Shown here: piece after piece, positions 1-9,800 of the stretch
Numbering within the stretch: the first letter of the stretch is position 1
Layout: every line of letters begins with the position of its first letter
The notes under the pieces: model-generated
Seen by the model: the letters and a program-made list of their open reading frames with translations, nothing else
Databases searched by the model: none
Told to the model about the DNA's origin: nothing
Source of the DNA: Streptomyces sp. NBC_01214
Lineage (GTDB): Bacteria > Actinomycetota > Actinomycetes > Streptomycetales > Streptomycetaceae
DNA length: 64,000 bases
Direction: 5' to 3'
Assembly (NCBI RefSeq): GCF_026340975.1
Contig: NZ_JAPEOS010000001.1
Span: 434,001-498,000, forward strand
Position numbers and translations under genes: made by a program

Positions 1-3000
1 TCGACGTGGTGGCCGGGCTTCCCACCCTGAAGGTCTTCGGCCGGGCCAAGGCACAGGCCGAGTCGATCCGCAAGATCACCGATGACTACCGGCGCGCGAC
101 GATGCGGACCCTGCGCATCGCCTTCCTCTCCTCCTTCGCCCTGGAACTGCTGGCGACCCTGTCGGTGGCCCTGGTGGCCGTGACCATCGGCATGCGGTTG
201 GTCCACGGCGAACTGGACCTCTACACCGGGCTGGTCATCCTGATCCTGGCGCCCGAGGCGTACCTGCCGTTGCGGCAGGTGGGGGCCCAGTACCACGCTG
301 CCGCCGAAGGGCTGGCGGCCGCCGAGGAGATCTTCGAGGTCCTGGAGACCCCCACCACCGGTACGGCCGGTACCGCCGCGCTGCCGGCCGGCGCTCCCCT
401 GCGGATCGAGATCGAGGGGATCGCCGTCCGCTACGAGGGCCGCGGCGAGGATTCGCCCCGGCCGGTCTCGCTCACGGTCGGGCCGGGGGAGTGCGTGGCC
501 CTCACCGGGCCGAGCGGAGCGGGGAAGTCCACCCTGCTCCAGGTGCTGCTGGGATTCGTGACGCCGACCGCCGGGCGGGTCCGGGTCGCAGGCGTGGACC
601 TGGCCGAGCTGTCGGCGGCGCAGTGGCGGCAACAGATCGCCTGGGTGCAGCAGCGGCCGCACTTGTTCGCAGGAACGATCGCAGAGAACGTGCGGCTGGC
701 CCGTGCGGGGGCCTCCGAGGCCGATGTGGCCGAGGCGTTGAAGGACGCCGGGGCCTGGGAGTTCGTGACCGCACTGCCGCTCGGGGTGGAGACCCCGCTG
801 GGCGAGGGCGGCGTGGGACTGTCCGCCGGTCAGCGGCAGCGACTGGCCCTGGCGCGCGCGTTCCTGGCGGACCGGCCCGTGCTGCTGCTGGACGAGCCGA
901 CGGCGGCGCTGGACGGCGAGACCGAGGCGGGGATCGTGGACGCCGTCCGTCGGCTGTCCGTCGGGCGCACCGTGCTGTTGGTGGTGCACCGGCCGGCGCT
1001 GCTCGCCGTCGCGGACCGGGTGGTGGCGATGGAGGCGGGCGACGGCCCCGAGGAGCCCTTCGCCGAAGTGGCGCTCCCCCGCCGCGCCGCTTCCCCGGTC
1101 GGCGCCGAGCTGCTGTCCTCCGGCGCAGCCGGTGACCGCGGCGAGCACGTCCCGGATGCCGGGGAATGGATCCTCGGTGCGGCGCGCGAGCGGGCGGGGG
1201 CCGGAGGCGGTTCGGGCCCGGCCGGTCCGGGTGCGGCCGCGTCCGGTGCGGCAGGTTCGGGTGCGGCTGGTTCGGGTGCGGCCGGTGATCCGCTGCGCCG
1301 GGTGCGTGCTGTCGCCCGGGCATGGCAAGGACGGTTCAGGCTCGGGCTGTTGCTCGGGGCGCTGGCCGTCGGATGCAGCGTCGGCCTGATGGCCGTGTCG
1401 GGCTGGCTGATCTCGCGGGCATCGCAGCAGCCGCCCGTGCTCTACCTGATGGTGGCCGTCACGGCCACCCGGGCCTTCGGAATGGGTCGCGCCGTCTTCC
1501 GGTACGCCGAGCGGCTCGTCTCGCACGACGCCGTGCTGCGGATGCTCGCCGATCTGCGGGTCTCCGTGTACCGCCGACTGGAGCGCATCGCACCCGCCGG
1601 GCTGCGCGAGCACCGGCGCGGGGACCTGCTGGCCCGGCTGGTGGCCGACACCGACGCACTTCAGGACTACTGGCTGCGCTGGCTGCTGCCCGTCGGTACG
1701 GCCGTGCTCGTCGGATCGGGTTCGGTCGCCTTCACCGCCTGGCTGCTGCCGGAGGCCGGCGCCGTACTCGCCGTCGGACTCCTCGCCGCCGGTGTCGCGG
1801 TACCGCTGGTCAGCGGTGCCTGCGCCCGCCGCGCGGAGCGAAGGCTCGCGCCGGCCCGGGGCGAACTCGCGACCCGAGTGGCCGATCTGCTCACCGGGAC
1901 CGCAGAACTGACCGTGGCCGGAGCGCTGGAGGACCGCAAGGGCCGGACGCGCGAGAGCGACGGCTTGCTGACGCGCATCGCCGCGCGGGGCTCGGCCGCG
2001 GCCGGGCTGGGTGGCGGCCTGTCGGCCCTGGTGTGCGGGCTCACCGTCGTGGCCGCCGCGGCCGTTGCCGCGAACGCCGTCCAGGACGGACGGCTGTCCG
2101 GGGTGGCCATGGCCGTCGCGGTCCTGACGCCGCTGGCCGCCTTCGAGGCGGTGAACGGACTTCCGCTCGCCGTCCAGTACCGCCAGCGGGTGCGCCGTAG
2201 CGCCGAGCGGGTCTACGAGGTCATCGACGCGCCGGTCCCGGTCGCCGAGCCGGAGCAGCCCGCCGCGGCCCCCGCCTCGCCGTTCCCGCTGCGGCTGACG
2301 GGGCTCACCGCCCGCCACCCCGGCCAGGAGCGTGCCGCGCTGCGGGACGTGGACCTGACCCTGGAGGCCGGCCGCCGCATCGCCGTCGTCGGTCCCTCGG
2401 GGTCGGGCAAGACCACCCTGGCCCAGGTCCTCCTCCGGTTCCTGGACCCGGCCGAAGGTGCGTACAGCCTGGGCGGGAGCGACGCGCGCACGCTCGACGG
2501 CGACGACGTACGGGCCCTCGTGGGCCTGTGCGCCCAGGACGCGCACCTCTTCGACAGCTCGGTACGGGAGAACCTGCGTCTGGCCCGGACCGGGGCGAGC
2601 GAGGAGCAGCTGCGGCAGGCGCTGGCCGCGGCCCGGCTGCTGGAGTGGGCCGACGGCCTTCCGGACGGGCTGGACACGTTGGTCGGCGAGCACGGAGAGC
2701 GGATCTCGGGTGGTCAGCGCCAGCGGCTGGCCCTGGCCCGGGCGCTGCTCGCGGACTTCCCCGTACTGGTCCTGGACGAGCCGGCTGAGCACCTGGACCT
2801 GGCCACGGCGGACGCCCTGACGGCGGACCTGCTGGCCGCGACCGAGGGCCGGACCACCGTGCTGATCACGCACCGGCTGGCCGGCCTGGAGGCGGTGGAC
2901 GAGGTGCTCGTGCTGGACCGCGGCGAGGTCGTGCAGCGCGGCCCGTACGCGGAGCTGGCCACCGCCGAGGGACCGCTGCAGCAGCTGCTGGAGCGCGAAA

Positions 3001-3041
3001 GGGCAACGGACCGCACTTTGGCCAACTTTCCCCGCCAATAG
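1..3041 (+). CDS. cydDC: CydDC fusion ABC exporter, 5'-truncated
   Basis: This is the C-terminal part (about 1012 residues seen) of a fused thiol-reductant ABC exporter. It exports cysteine/glutathione-type reductants and is needed for cytochrome bd assembly. The frame is open at the left edge from base 3, so the start lies outside the window. Visible in order: end of the CydD membrane domain; ATPase 1 (Walker A GPSGAGKST near visible residue 167, signature LSAGQRQR near 272, Walker B VLLLDEPT); a Gly/Ala linker with GSGAA-like repeats; a second membrane domain; ATPase 2 (GPSGSGKTT near 796, ISGGQRQR, LVLDEPAEHLD). Single-chain CydDC is usual in actinobacteria, normally after cydAB, which would lie upstream. 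A sensor kinase gene follows 21 bp downstream. Confidence 0.93.
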   Translation, partial: DVVAGLPTLKVFGRAKAQAESIRKITDDYRRATMRTLRIAFLSSFALELLATLSVALVAVTIGMRLVHGELDLYTGLVILILAPEAYLPLRQVGAQYHAAAEGLAAAEEIFEVLETPTTGTAGTAALPAGAPLRIEIEGIAVRYEGRGEDSPRPVSLTVGPGECVALTGPSGAGKSTLLQVLLGFVTPTAGRVRVAGVDLAELSAAQWRQQIAWVQQRPHLFAGTIAENVRLARAGASEADVAEALKDAGAWEFVTALPLGVETPLGEGGVGLSAGQRQRLALARAFLADRPVLLLDEPTAALDGETEAGIVDAVRRLSVGRTVLLVVHRPALLAVADRVVAMEAGDGPEEPFAEVALPRRAASPVGAELLSSGAAGDRGEHVPDAGEWILGAARERAGAGGGSGPAGPGAAASGAAGSGAAGSGAAGDPLRRVRAVARAWQGRFRLGLLLGALAVGCSVGLMAVSGWLISRASQQPPVLYLMVAVTATRAFGMGRAVFRYAERLVSHDAVLRMLADLRVSVYRRLERIAPAGLREHRRGDLLARLVADTDALQDYWLRWLLPVGTAVLVGSGSVAFTAWLLPEAGAVLAVGLLAAGVAVPLVSGACARRAERRLAPARGELATRVADLLTGTAELTVAGALEDRKGRTRESDGLLTRIAARGSAAAGLGGGLSALVCGLTVVAAAAVAANAVQDGRLSGVAMAVAVLTPLAAFEAVNGLPLAVQYRQRVRRSAERVYEVIDAPVPVAEPEQPAAAPASPFPLRLTGLTARHPGQERAALRDVDLTLEAGRRIAVVGPSGSGKTTLAQVLLRFLDPAEGAYSLGGSDARTLDGDDVRALVGLCAQDAHLFDSSVRENLRLARTGASEEQLRQALAAARLLEWADGLPDGLDTLVGEHGERISGGQRQRLALARALLADFPVLVLDEPAEHLDLATADALTADLLAATEGRTTVLITHRLAGLEAVDEVLVLDRGEVVQRGPYAELATAEGPLQQLLERERATDRTLANFPRQ

Positions 3042-3062
3042 GGACTAACTACGCTCAGGACC

Positions 3063-4877
3063 ATGTCAGCGCAGCAGTCGCAGGAATCGCCGGATCCCTC
3101 ACCGGGTCCATCATGGGGTCCGCTGCCGGGTCCGCTGCCGGGTCCGTTGCCGGGAACGCCGGGAGCTGCGGGAGCTGCGGACCCGCTGGTGGCTGCCACC
3201 CAGGCCACCAGGAGTCTGCAAGGACTGTCCACCGAGCTCACGGCCCGAGTGCCGCAACTGCTGGAGGCCATGAGGTCGGTCGGGACCGGGCTGGAGCTGC
3301 ACTCGACGCTGGACCGCATCTGCGAGACCGCGGCCGAGCTCGCGGACGCCCGCTACGCGGCGATCGGCGTCGTCGACACGGAGGGCCGCGGACTCTCGGA
3401 CTTCGTCACCCACGGGATCGGCTCCGCGCAGGTCCGGAAGATCGGACACCGCCCCGACGGGAAACGGGGCCTGCTCGGAGCACTGATCTCGCACTCCGAC
3501 ACGGTGCGGCTCGCCGATCTGACGAAGGACCCGCGCTCGGCGGGGTTCCCGCCGCACCACCCGCCCATGAAGACCTTTCTGGGAGTGCCGATCCGGGTAC
3601 AGGGAGAGATCTTCGGCAATCTCTACCTCGCCGAGAAGAACGGCGGCGGCGAGTTCAACGACTACGACGTCCACATGGTCCGGGTACTGGCCACCGAGGC
3701 GGGCATCGCCATCGGCAACGCCCGGCTGTACGAGGCCGCCACCCAGCGCGAGCGCTGGATCGACGGCTCGGTGGCCGTCACCACCGCTCTCCTGTCCGGC
3801 GGTGATGCGGACGATGCGCTTGCCGTGGTCGCCGAACAGGCCCGCCGGCTGGCCGACTCCGCCGCCGGGATCGTCATGCTGCCGGCCGAGGAGGGCGGGA
3901 TGGAGATCGTCGCCGTCTCCTCCGAGAACCCGGCCACCTCGCTCGGTGTGGTGCTCGGGGCCGAGAGCCCGGTGGTGGACCGGCTGTTGGAGGGCGAGCC
4001 GGTCTTCGCGGATGACGCCGCGTCCGATCCCCGCATGGCCAGCGAGCTCACCAGCCGGTACGGCCCGTGCATGCTGCTGCCGCTGCAGAGCGGCGGGCGG
4101 GTGTTGGGCGCGCTGGTCACCCCCCGGGCCCGCGGCGGGCGTCCCTTCACCGAGGCCGAGCGGACCCTGGCCACCCAGTTCGCCTCGCAGGCGGCGCTCG
4201 CCCTGATGATGGCCGAGGCACAGCGCGACCGCGAGCGGCTGGCGGTGTTCGAGGACCGCGACCGGATCGCCCGCGACCTGCACGACCTGGTCATCCAGCG
4301 GCTCTTCGCCACCGGGTTGATGCTGGAGGGCGCCCAGCGCCGGTCCATCGTCCCCGAGGTGCGTGACGGCGTGGGCAAGGCCGTGGACGAACTGGACGTG
4401 ACGATCCAGGAGATCCGCACTGCGATCTTCGCCCTCCAACAGGGTCCGGCGGAGGCTCCGTCCGGGTTGCGTACCCGAGTGCTGCGGGAGATCAACATGG
4501 CCGCGGTGCCCCTGGGCTTCAAGCCCGCGCACCGCTTCCTCGGCCCGGTCGACACGGTCGTCGGTGAGCTGGTGGGCAAGAACCTGATCGCCGCGCTGCG
4601 TGAGGCCCTGTCGAACGCCTTCCGTCACGCCGAGGCGACCCGGATCGACGTGGTCATCGACTCCACCATCACGCTCGCCGACGGCCGGCCCGGGGTCCGG
4701 CTGGAGGTGGCCGACGACGGGGTGGGCATCCCGCAGGGCGGCCGCCGCAGCGGGCTGCGGAACCTGCGCCGACGGGCCGAGTCGTTGGGCGGTGCGAGCT
4801 CGTACGGGCCGGGCATCGGCGAGGACGGAGGCGGGACCACCGTGGTGTGGGAGGCCCCGCTCCAACCCGCTGTCTAG
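3063..4877 (+). CDS. Twin-GAF sensor histidine kinase (DevS/DosT-like)
   Basis: This is a soluble sensor kinase of 604 residues with no membrane segment. After a Pro/Gly-rich N-terminus (repeated GPLPG) come two GAF domains (about 60-200 and 225-375), a HisKA_3 dimerisation helix with the phospho-acceptor His in RDLHDLV near residue 406, and a HATPase_c domain (LREALSNAFRHAE; VADDGVGI; SGLRNLRRRAESLGG). The architecture is that of mycobacterial DevS/DosT, whose first GAF binds haem and senses O2, NO or redox state. GAF1 here has a PPHHPPM segment before FLGVPIRV that could be checked against the haem ligand. It lies 21 bp after cydDC, which suggests a link to respiratory redox control (inference). 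No response regulator is adjacent. Its stop overlaps the convergent HAD gene by 4 bp. Confidence 0.9.
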   Translation: MSAQQSQESPDPSPGPSWGPLPGPLPGPLPGTPGAAGAADPLVAATQATRSLQGLSTELTARVPQLLEAMRSVGTGLELHSTLDRICETAAELADARYAAIGVVDTEGRGLSDFVTHGIGSAQVRKIGHRPDGKRGLLGALISHSDTVRLADLTKDPRSAGFPPHHPPMKTFLGVPIRVQGEIFGNLYLAEKNGGGEFNDYDVHMVRVLATEAGIAIGNARLYEAATQRERWIDGSVAVTTALLSGGDADDALAVVAEQARRLADSAAGIVMLPAEEGGMEIVAVSSENPATSLGVVLGAESPVVDRLLEGEPVFADDAASDPRMASELTSRYGPCMLLPLQSGGRVLGALVTPRARGGRPFTEAERTLATQFASQAALALMMAEAQRDRERLAVFEDRDRIARDLHDLVIQRLFATGLMLEGAQRRSIVPEVRDGVGKAVDELDVTIQEIRTAIFALQQGPAEAPSGLRTRVLREINMAAVPLGFKPAHRFLGPVDTVVGELVGKNLIAALREALSNAFRHAEATRIDVVIDSTITLADGRPGVRLEVADDGVGIPQGGRRSGLRNLRRRAESLGGASSYGPGIGEDGGGTTVVWEAPLQPAV

Positions 4878-5761
4878 GCCTGCTGCCCCGCGGTGCGTTC
4901 GGCCAGGATGCGCTCGATGACGAGGGCGACCCCGTCCTCGTTGTTGGCGACCGTACGGCCGGAGGCGGCCGCGATCACATCGGGGTGGGCGTTGCCCATG
5001 GCGTACGAGGTGCCCGCCCAGCTGAGCATCTCCACGTCGTTCGGCATGTCCCCGAAGGCGACGACCTCGGCGGGGGAAATGCCCCGCTCGGCACAGCACA
5101 GTTCCAGGGTGCTCGCCTTGGACACGCCAGGCCCGCTGATCTCCAGCAGCGAGGTGGGACTGGACCGGGTGATCGACGCGTACCCGCCGGCGGCGGGCCG
5201 CGCCAGCGCAAGGAACTCGTCGGGGGCCAGCTCGGCATGGTGCGCCAACAGCTTCAGTACGGGCGCGGAGCTTTCGTCCGTGTCCTCGTGCAGCAGCTTC
5301 TCGGCAGTGGCGACCCGGGCAACCGGGTCCTTGAAGAAGGGCGGGTACGCCGGCTCGTAATTGATGCCGGTGGTCAGCTCCACCGCGAAGGAGGTGCCGG
5401 GTGCCGCGGCCCGCAGGGCATCGACGACGGCGAGGGCTGCCACCCGCGGAAGGGCTCTGACCTGCACGAACTCGCGTCCGGCATGCAAGTCGACCACCGC
5501 CGCGCCATTGGCGCAGATCGCCAGGCCGTGGCCGTGGACATGGTCGCTGACCACGTCCATCCAGCGGGCCGGGCGGCCGGTGACGAAGAAGACCTCGATC
5601 CCGGCCTCCTCGGCGGCGGCGAGCGCGGCCACCGTGCGCGGCGAGACGGACTTGTCGTCGCGCAGCAGGGTGCCGTCGAGGTCGGTGGCGATCAGCCGGG
5701 GCGTGGGGGTTGGCCCGTCCGGGCACTGGGGAGCCGAGGTCACGGTTCCATCTTCGCCCAT
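4874..5761 (-). CDS. HAD superfamily Cof-type phosphatase
   Basis: This is a 295-residue HAD hydrolase of the Cof (class IIB) type, which dephosphorylates small phosphorylated metabolites such as sugar phosphates or flavin precursors; the substrate cannot be read from sequence. Motif I is [12 protein letters not shown] near residue 26, motif II falls at FVTGRP, and motif III/IV is FGDMPNDVEM near 215. The length fits the family. The ATG at 5761 is used here; a GTG six codons downstream (VTSAPQ) is a possible alternative, as neither has a convincing ribosome binding site. It is convergent with the GAF kinase and divergent from the LLM oxidoreductase, with a paired parS between. A paralogue follows serS at 25 kb. 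Confidence 0.88.
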   Translation of the reverse strand: MGEDGTVTSAPQCPDGPTPTPRLIATDLDGTLLRDDKSVSPRTVAALAAAEEAGIEVFFVTGRPARWMDVVSDHVHGHGLAICANGAAVVDLHAGREFVQVRALPRVAALAVVDALRAAAPGTSFAVELTTGINYEPAYPPFFKDPVARVATAEKLLHEDTDESSAPVLKLLAHHAELAPDEFLALARPAAGGYASITRSSPTSLLEISGPGVSKASTLELCCAERGISPAEVVAFGDMPNDVEMLSWAGTSYAMGNAHPDVIAAASGRTVANNEDGVALVIERILAERTAGQQA

Positions 5762-5804
5762 GGCCGAGGAGGTCCTGACCAGGGGCAGGGGCTGTCACCT
5801 CGGG

Positions 5805-5846
5805 CGATGTTTCACGTGAAACGGCGCCGTTTCACGTGAAACATCG
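5805..5846. other. parS: Paired parS centromere sites
   Basis: Two ParB-binding sites, 5808-5823 and 5828-5843, each carry the perfect core GTTTCACGTGAAAC, with centres 20 bp apart. Together with the spacer they form one perfect 42-bp palindrome centred on GGCGCC. The pair lies in the 105-bp gap between divergent HAD phosphatase and LLM oxidoreductase genes. Streptomyces carries about twenty such sites around oriC for ParB loading and chromosome segregation. Confidence 0.95.
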
Positions 5847-5866
5847 GCTCGCCGTAGGCTCGAAGC

Positions 5867-6772
5867 ATGAGTCTGCGTCTGAGCACGGTGATCCTTCCGG
5901 TACGTCGATGGCACGAGGGAGGACGCGATCAGTGGCTGCGGGCCGAGCAGCTCGGGTTCCACACGGCCTACACCTACGACCACCTGTCCTGGCGGACGTT
6001 CCGCGACGGCCCGTGGTTCGGCGCGGTGCCCACCCTGACCGCAGCGGCCACCGCCACGGAGCGGCTGCGCCTGGGCACGCTCGTCACCTCGCCGAACTTC
6101 CGTCACCCGGTGACCCTCGCCAAGGACCTCATCAGCCTGGACGACATTTCCGGCGGGCGCATCACCCTCGGCATCGGCGCGGGCGGCAACGGCTTCGACG
6201 CGACCGCGCTGGGCCAGGAGGCCTGGTCCCCGCGCGAGCGCGCCGACCGCTTCGCCGAGTTCGTGCCGCTGCTGGACCGGCTGCTGACCGAGGGCTCGGT
6301 GAGCCACGAGGGGACCTTCTACTCCGCCGAGGAGGCCCGCAACATCCCCGGCTGCGTGCAGCGGCCCCGGCTGCCGTTCGCGGTCGCCGCGACCGGACCG
6401 CGCGGCATGCGGCTCGCCGCCCGACACGGCCAGGCCTGGGTGACCACGGGCGACCCGAAGCTCTTCGAGGAGGGCACGCCCGAGCAGTCGCGCGAGGCCC
6501 TGCGCGGGCAGCTCGAACGGCTCGGCACGGCCTTCCTGGAGATCGGGCGGGACCTGGAGCCCGTGGAGAAGATCCTCCTGACCGGCTTCACGCCGGAGGC
6601 CAACACCGTGCTGCAGTCCGTGGACGCGTTCGTCGACTTCGCCAGCCGGCACCGCGATCTGGGGTTCACCGAGGTGGTGATCCACGCCCCGATCCCGGAC
6701 TCCGAGTTCGCCGCCGACGAGGCCGTGTTCGAGAAGATCGCCACCGAGGCCCTGGCCCAGCTCGACAGCTGA
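5867..6772 (+). CDS. LLM-class F420-dependent oxidoreductase
   Basis: This 301-residue protein belongs to the bacterial luciferase-like (LLM) TIM-barrel family. It has an early strand (LSTVILPVRRW), the family segment GRITLGIGAGGNGFD near residue 105, the RADRFAEFVPLLDRLL helix, and a late segment GFTEVVIHAPIPDSEF. Actinobacterial members usually use coenzyme F420 as hydride carrier; the substrate is unknown. The start ATG lies 24 bp after the second parS site, so the centromere pair sits in its promoter region. Its stop codon lies in a 19-bp tandem direct repeat (6770-6807). It is convergent with the TPR gene, 76 bp away. Confidence 0.88.
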   Translation: MSLRLSTVILPVRRWHEGGRDQWLRAEQLGFHTAYTYDHLSWRTFRDGPWFGAVPTLTAAATATERLRLGTLVTSPNFRHPVTLAKDLISLDDISGGRITLGIGAGGNGFDATALGQEAWSPRERADRFAEFVPLLDRLLTEGSVSHEGTFYSAEEARNIPGCVQRPRLPFAVAATGPRGMRLAARHGQAWVTTGDPKLFEEGTPEQSREALRGQLERLGTAFLEIGRDLEPVEKILLTGFTPEANTVLQSVDAFVDFASRHRDLGFTEVVIHAPIPDSEFAADEAVFEKIATEALAQLDS

Positions 6773-6848
6773 TCCACCGGGCGTCGTCTGATCCACCGGT
6801 CGTCGTCGCCACGCGCACGAGCAGCGACGACGACCGAACAGACGCCCC

Positions 6849-9800
6849 CTAATCCCTGTCGTTCAACTGCGCGAGCAAGCGCTCCGCCGACGGCAGGAGC
6901 CAGTCCGGCACGTCGTCCTCGGGTAGCGCCCGCGCCTCGTCGATCAGGGCGGAGACGCGTGCGGCGCCCGCGTCCGCGTCACCCCGCTCCTGCTCGGTCC
7001 AGGCCGCGTTGCTCAGGCACTGGAACCGGTCCCGCAGATGGTCGGGGCCGAGCTCGGAGTAGATTCGGGCGGCCCGGTCCCACAGCTCGATCTCCTCCAG
7101 GCGCAGCTCGTCGACCTCCGCGGGGCTCAGCGGGGCCGCCGGCTCCGCCCCGGCATCGGCGTGGCCCTGGTCCTCGTCCTCCGCGTCCTCCTCGTCGGCG
7201 GCCTCGTTGGACTGCTCGTTCGTGTTGACGTGCCGGTCGAGCACCTGTGCCAGTTGGTGCCAGGTCTGGGCGAGTTCGGACCGCAGCACAGGGGTCCCGG
7301 GATCCGCAGCCAGGGCCGCCTCCAGTACCTCGGCAGCCTCCTCCATCCGCTTCCGGGCTTCCGACACCGCCGTGACGGTGACCTCCTCGCGCAGCCCCAG
7401 CCAAGCCAGGGAGCGCAGGATCCGCACCTCGGCGACCGGGACCTCGCCGGTCAGCCGGTGCAGCTCCAGGGCCCGTTCGTACGCGGCGACCGCCTCCACG
7501 GTCAGTCCTGCGTCGTCCAGGGTGTCGGCGGCCGAATGCGCGAGGCCCGCCTGCGGACGCGGATCCTCCCAGCCCTTGGTGACCTCTGCCGCCAACAGGT
7601 ACTGCTCCGCTGCCGGCCGGGGTTCGTTCAGCCGGCGCAGCAGATCGCCCAGGAACTCCCGTACGGACACCGTCTGCTGGTCGCCGTGCTCCAGCAGGTC
7701 CGCCAGCGCCGACTGCAAGACCTCCGCCGCCTCGGCGTTCCGGCCGTCCTCCGCGTACGCCCGGGCCAGCAGCAGCCGGGCATGCGCACCGCCGTCGGCC
7801 GTGAGTCCGGCCTGGTCGAACCAGTGGGCTGCGGCCAAGGCGTGCTCCGCGCTCTCCGCGGCCGCGTCGCCCCGCCGCAGCAGGATGTCCCCGAGGGTCA
7901 GTCGTACGACGCCCTGTGTCTCGGCGTCGGTCACCTCGGCGACGTGCTCCAGTGCGGAGCGCGCTGCGGCCTCCGCCTCCTCGGGCCGCTCCAGCGTCAT
8001 CAGCACCCCGGCCCGCAGCACCAGCGGGTCCACGGCCTGCCACGGCCGGCCGGCCAGGGCTGCCCGCGCGGCGGACGCCGCGAGCAGCGGCACGGCCCGT
8101 TCCGGGTCGCCCTGCGTCAGGGCCACCCGGCCCAGCATCTCCTCGGCCTCCGCCACCAGGTCCGCCAGGGTGCCCTCGTGGGTGGCGATGAAGTCGGTCA
8201 GCTCGGCGGCCAGCTTCCCGTGGTGGTCGTGGTGGTCGTGGTCGTCGTCCGTGTCGGACGTCTCCACCGAGCGCAGGTACGACTCCATCCGGATCGTCCA
8301 CAGTTCCACGAGCGCGATGCGTCGGGCCCGCAGCGGCTCGGCGGCGTCCAGTGCCTCGGCGGACCGCAGGGCGACATGCAGCAGCTTCCGGACCTCTGTC
8401 GGCGCGGCTGCGGATTGTGCCGCCACACCGGCCAGCCTCAGCTCCGCGAGCGCCGCGCGCTCGGCGAGGCCGAGCGCCCGGTAGTCGTCCCGGACCGCCC
8501 TCAGCAGGTCCGGCGCCTCCGCGGCCCCGCTCCGCCCGGCCGCCAGGGCGTGCTGGTCCGCGAGGTCGGCGCGGACCAGCGGATCGGCCTCCGGGTGCGC
8601 GTCCACTCGTAGCGCCACCTCGGCCCACAGTGCGTCCGTACCCGGATGACTCAGGTCGCGGGCACGGCGGGCCCGCTCCACCAGCTCGGTGAAGGCGGCG
8701 GCCGTCCCTGCCGGCCCGGGCCCGGGGAGAGCGGGGGCCGAGGCGGTCTGCGGCAGCGCGGCACTGCGCACTCCCAGCGGCAGCTCGGCCAGCAGCGGCT
8801 CGCGGCCCATCTGTGCGAGGAACCGGTCCGAGACCCGGGTCGTGCCGTTGCGCGCGTCGAACTGCCGGGCGATGTCCAGGCAGCCCGCGTACAGCACCTC
8901 GTACAGTTCGTCGACGGTTCGAGGGCTTCCTTCGTAGGGCACGGCCGGGGTCCGCCCGTGCCCCAGCTCCCGCAGGCGGCGCAGCAGCACGAGGATGCCG
9001 CCGTGGAAGTCCAGCCGGTCGTCGAGGTTGGCGAGCGGAGCCACGTGGGCGGCGTGTTCGGCCAGGATCTCCAGGCCGCGCGATTCGTTGCCGGTGAGTG
9101 CGCAGAACTCGATGTGCTTGCCGACCGACGGCAGCAGGCTCTCGTTGCCGCGGGCCATGCGGTAGCCGCGCAGGTGGTGGGAGCGCGCCTCGTCGGCCCG
9201 GCCGAGCCGCAGCAGTGGCAGCAGCGAGGTGGCGAGCAGTCGGTGGGGCTCCTCGGCGCAGGTCAGTTCACCGTCGAGCACCGGCTTCCACAGCTCCAGG
9301 GCCCCTGCGTCGTCGCCGTGCAGGGCGGCGTACTGACCCTGCCCGTTGAGTTCGCAGGCCCGGCAGTCGCTCATGTCGTCGCGTTCGGCGGCCAGCCAGC
9401 TCCGGAAGGCCCGCTCGGCGCGCTCGTCCTCGCCGATCGCGTCGGCGAGCCACATCTCGGCCTCGCGAACGGGCCGCTCGCTGTAGCCGGCGATGCGGTA
9501 GCGGCGTTCCATCTCGTCCAGCCAGCCGGTGGCCGACTCCAGCGGAATCCCGGGAGAGTCGGAGATGGCCGTGGCCACCCACTTGAACTGCCAGAACAGC
9601 GCATGCGCTTCCCAGTGGGAGAAGGCGCCGGGGTCCTTGTCGTACTCCTGGAGCAGCCGGGCGAAGGGGACCAGCATCTTGGACGACTCGGAGCTGTAGA
9701 GGTAGGCGTTGATCAGGTTGTCCAGGGCCTCGCGGAACAGGGCCCGGTCACCGCTCGTCTCCGCCGCACCGGCCAGGGCTTCGGCGTGTGCGTTGCGTAC

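Noticed and set aside
3111..5798. 895-residue minus-strand open frame opposite the GAF kinase and HAD genes
   Set aside because: Low-complexity His/Arg/Gly-rich translation with no family signature. It is a GC-bias shadow of the real genes.
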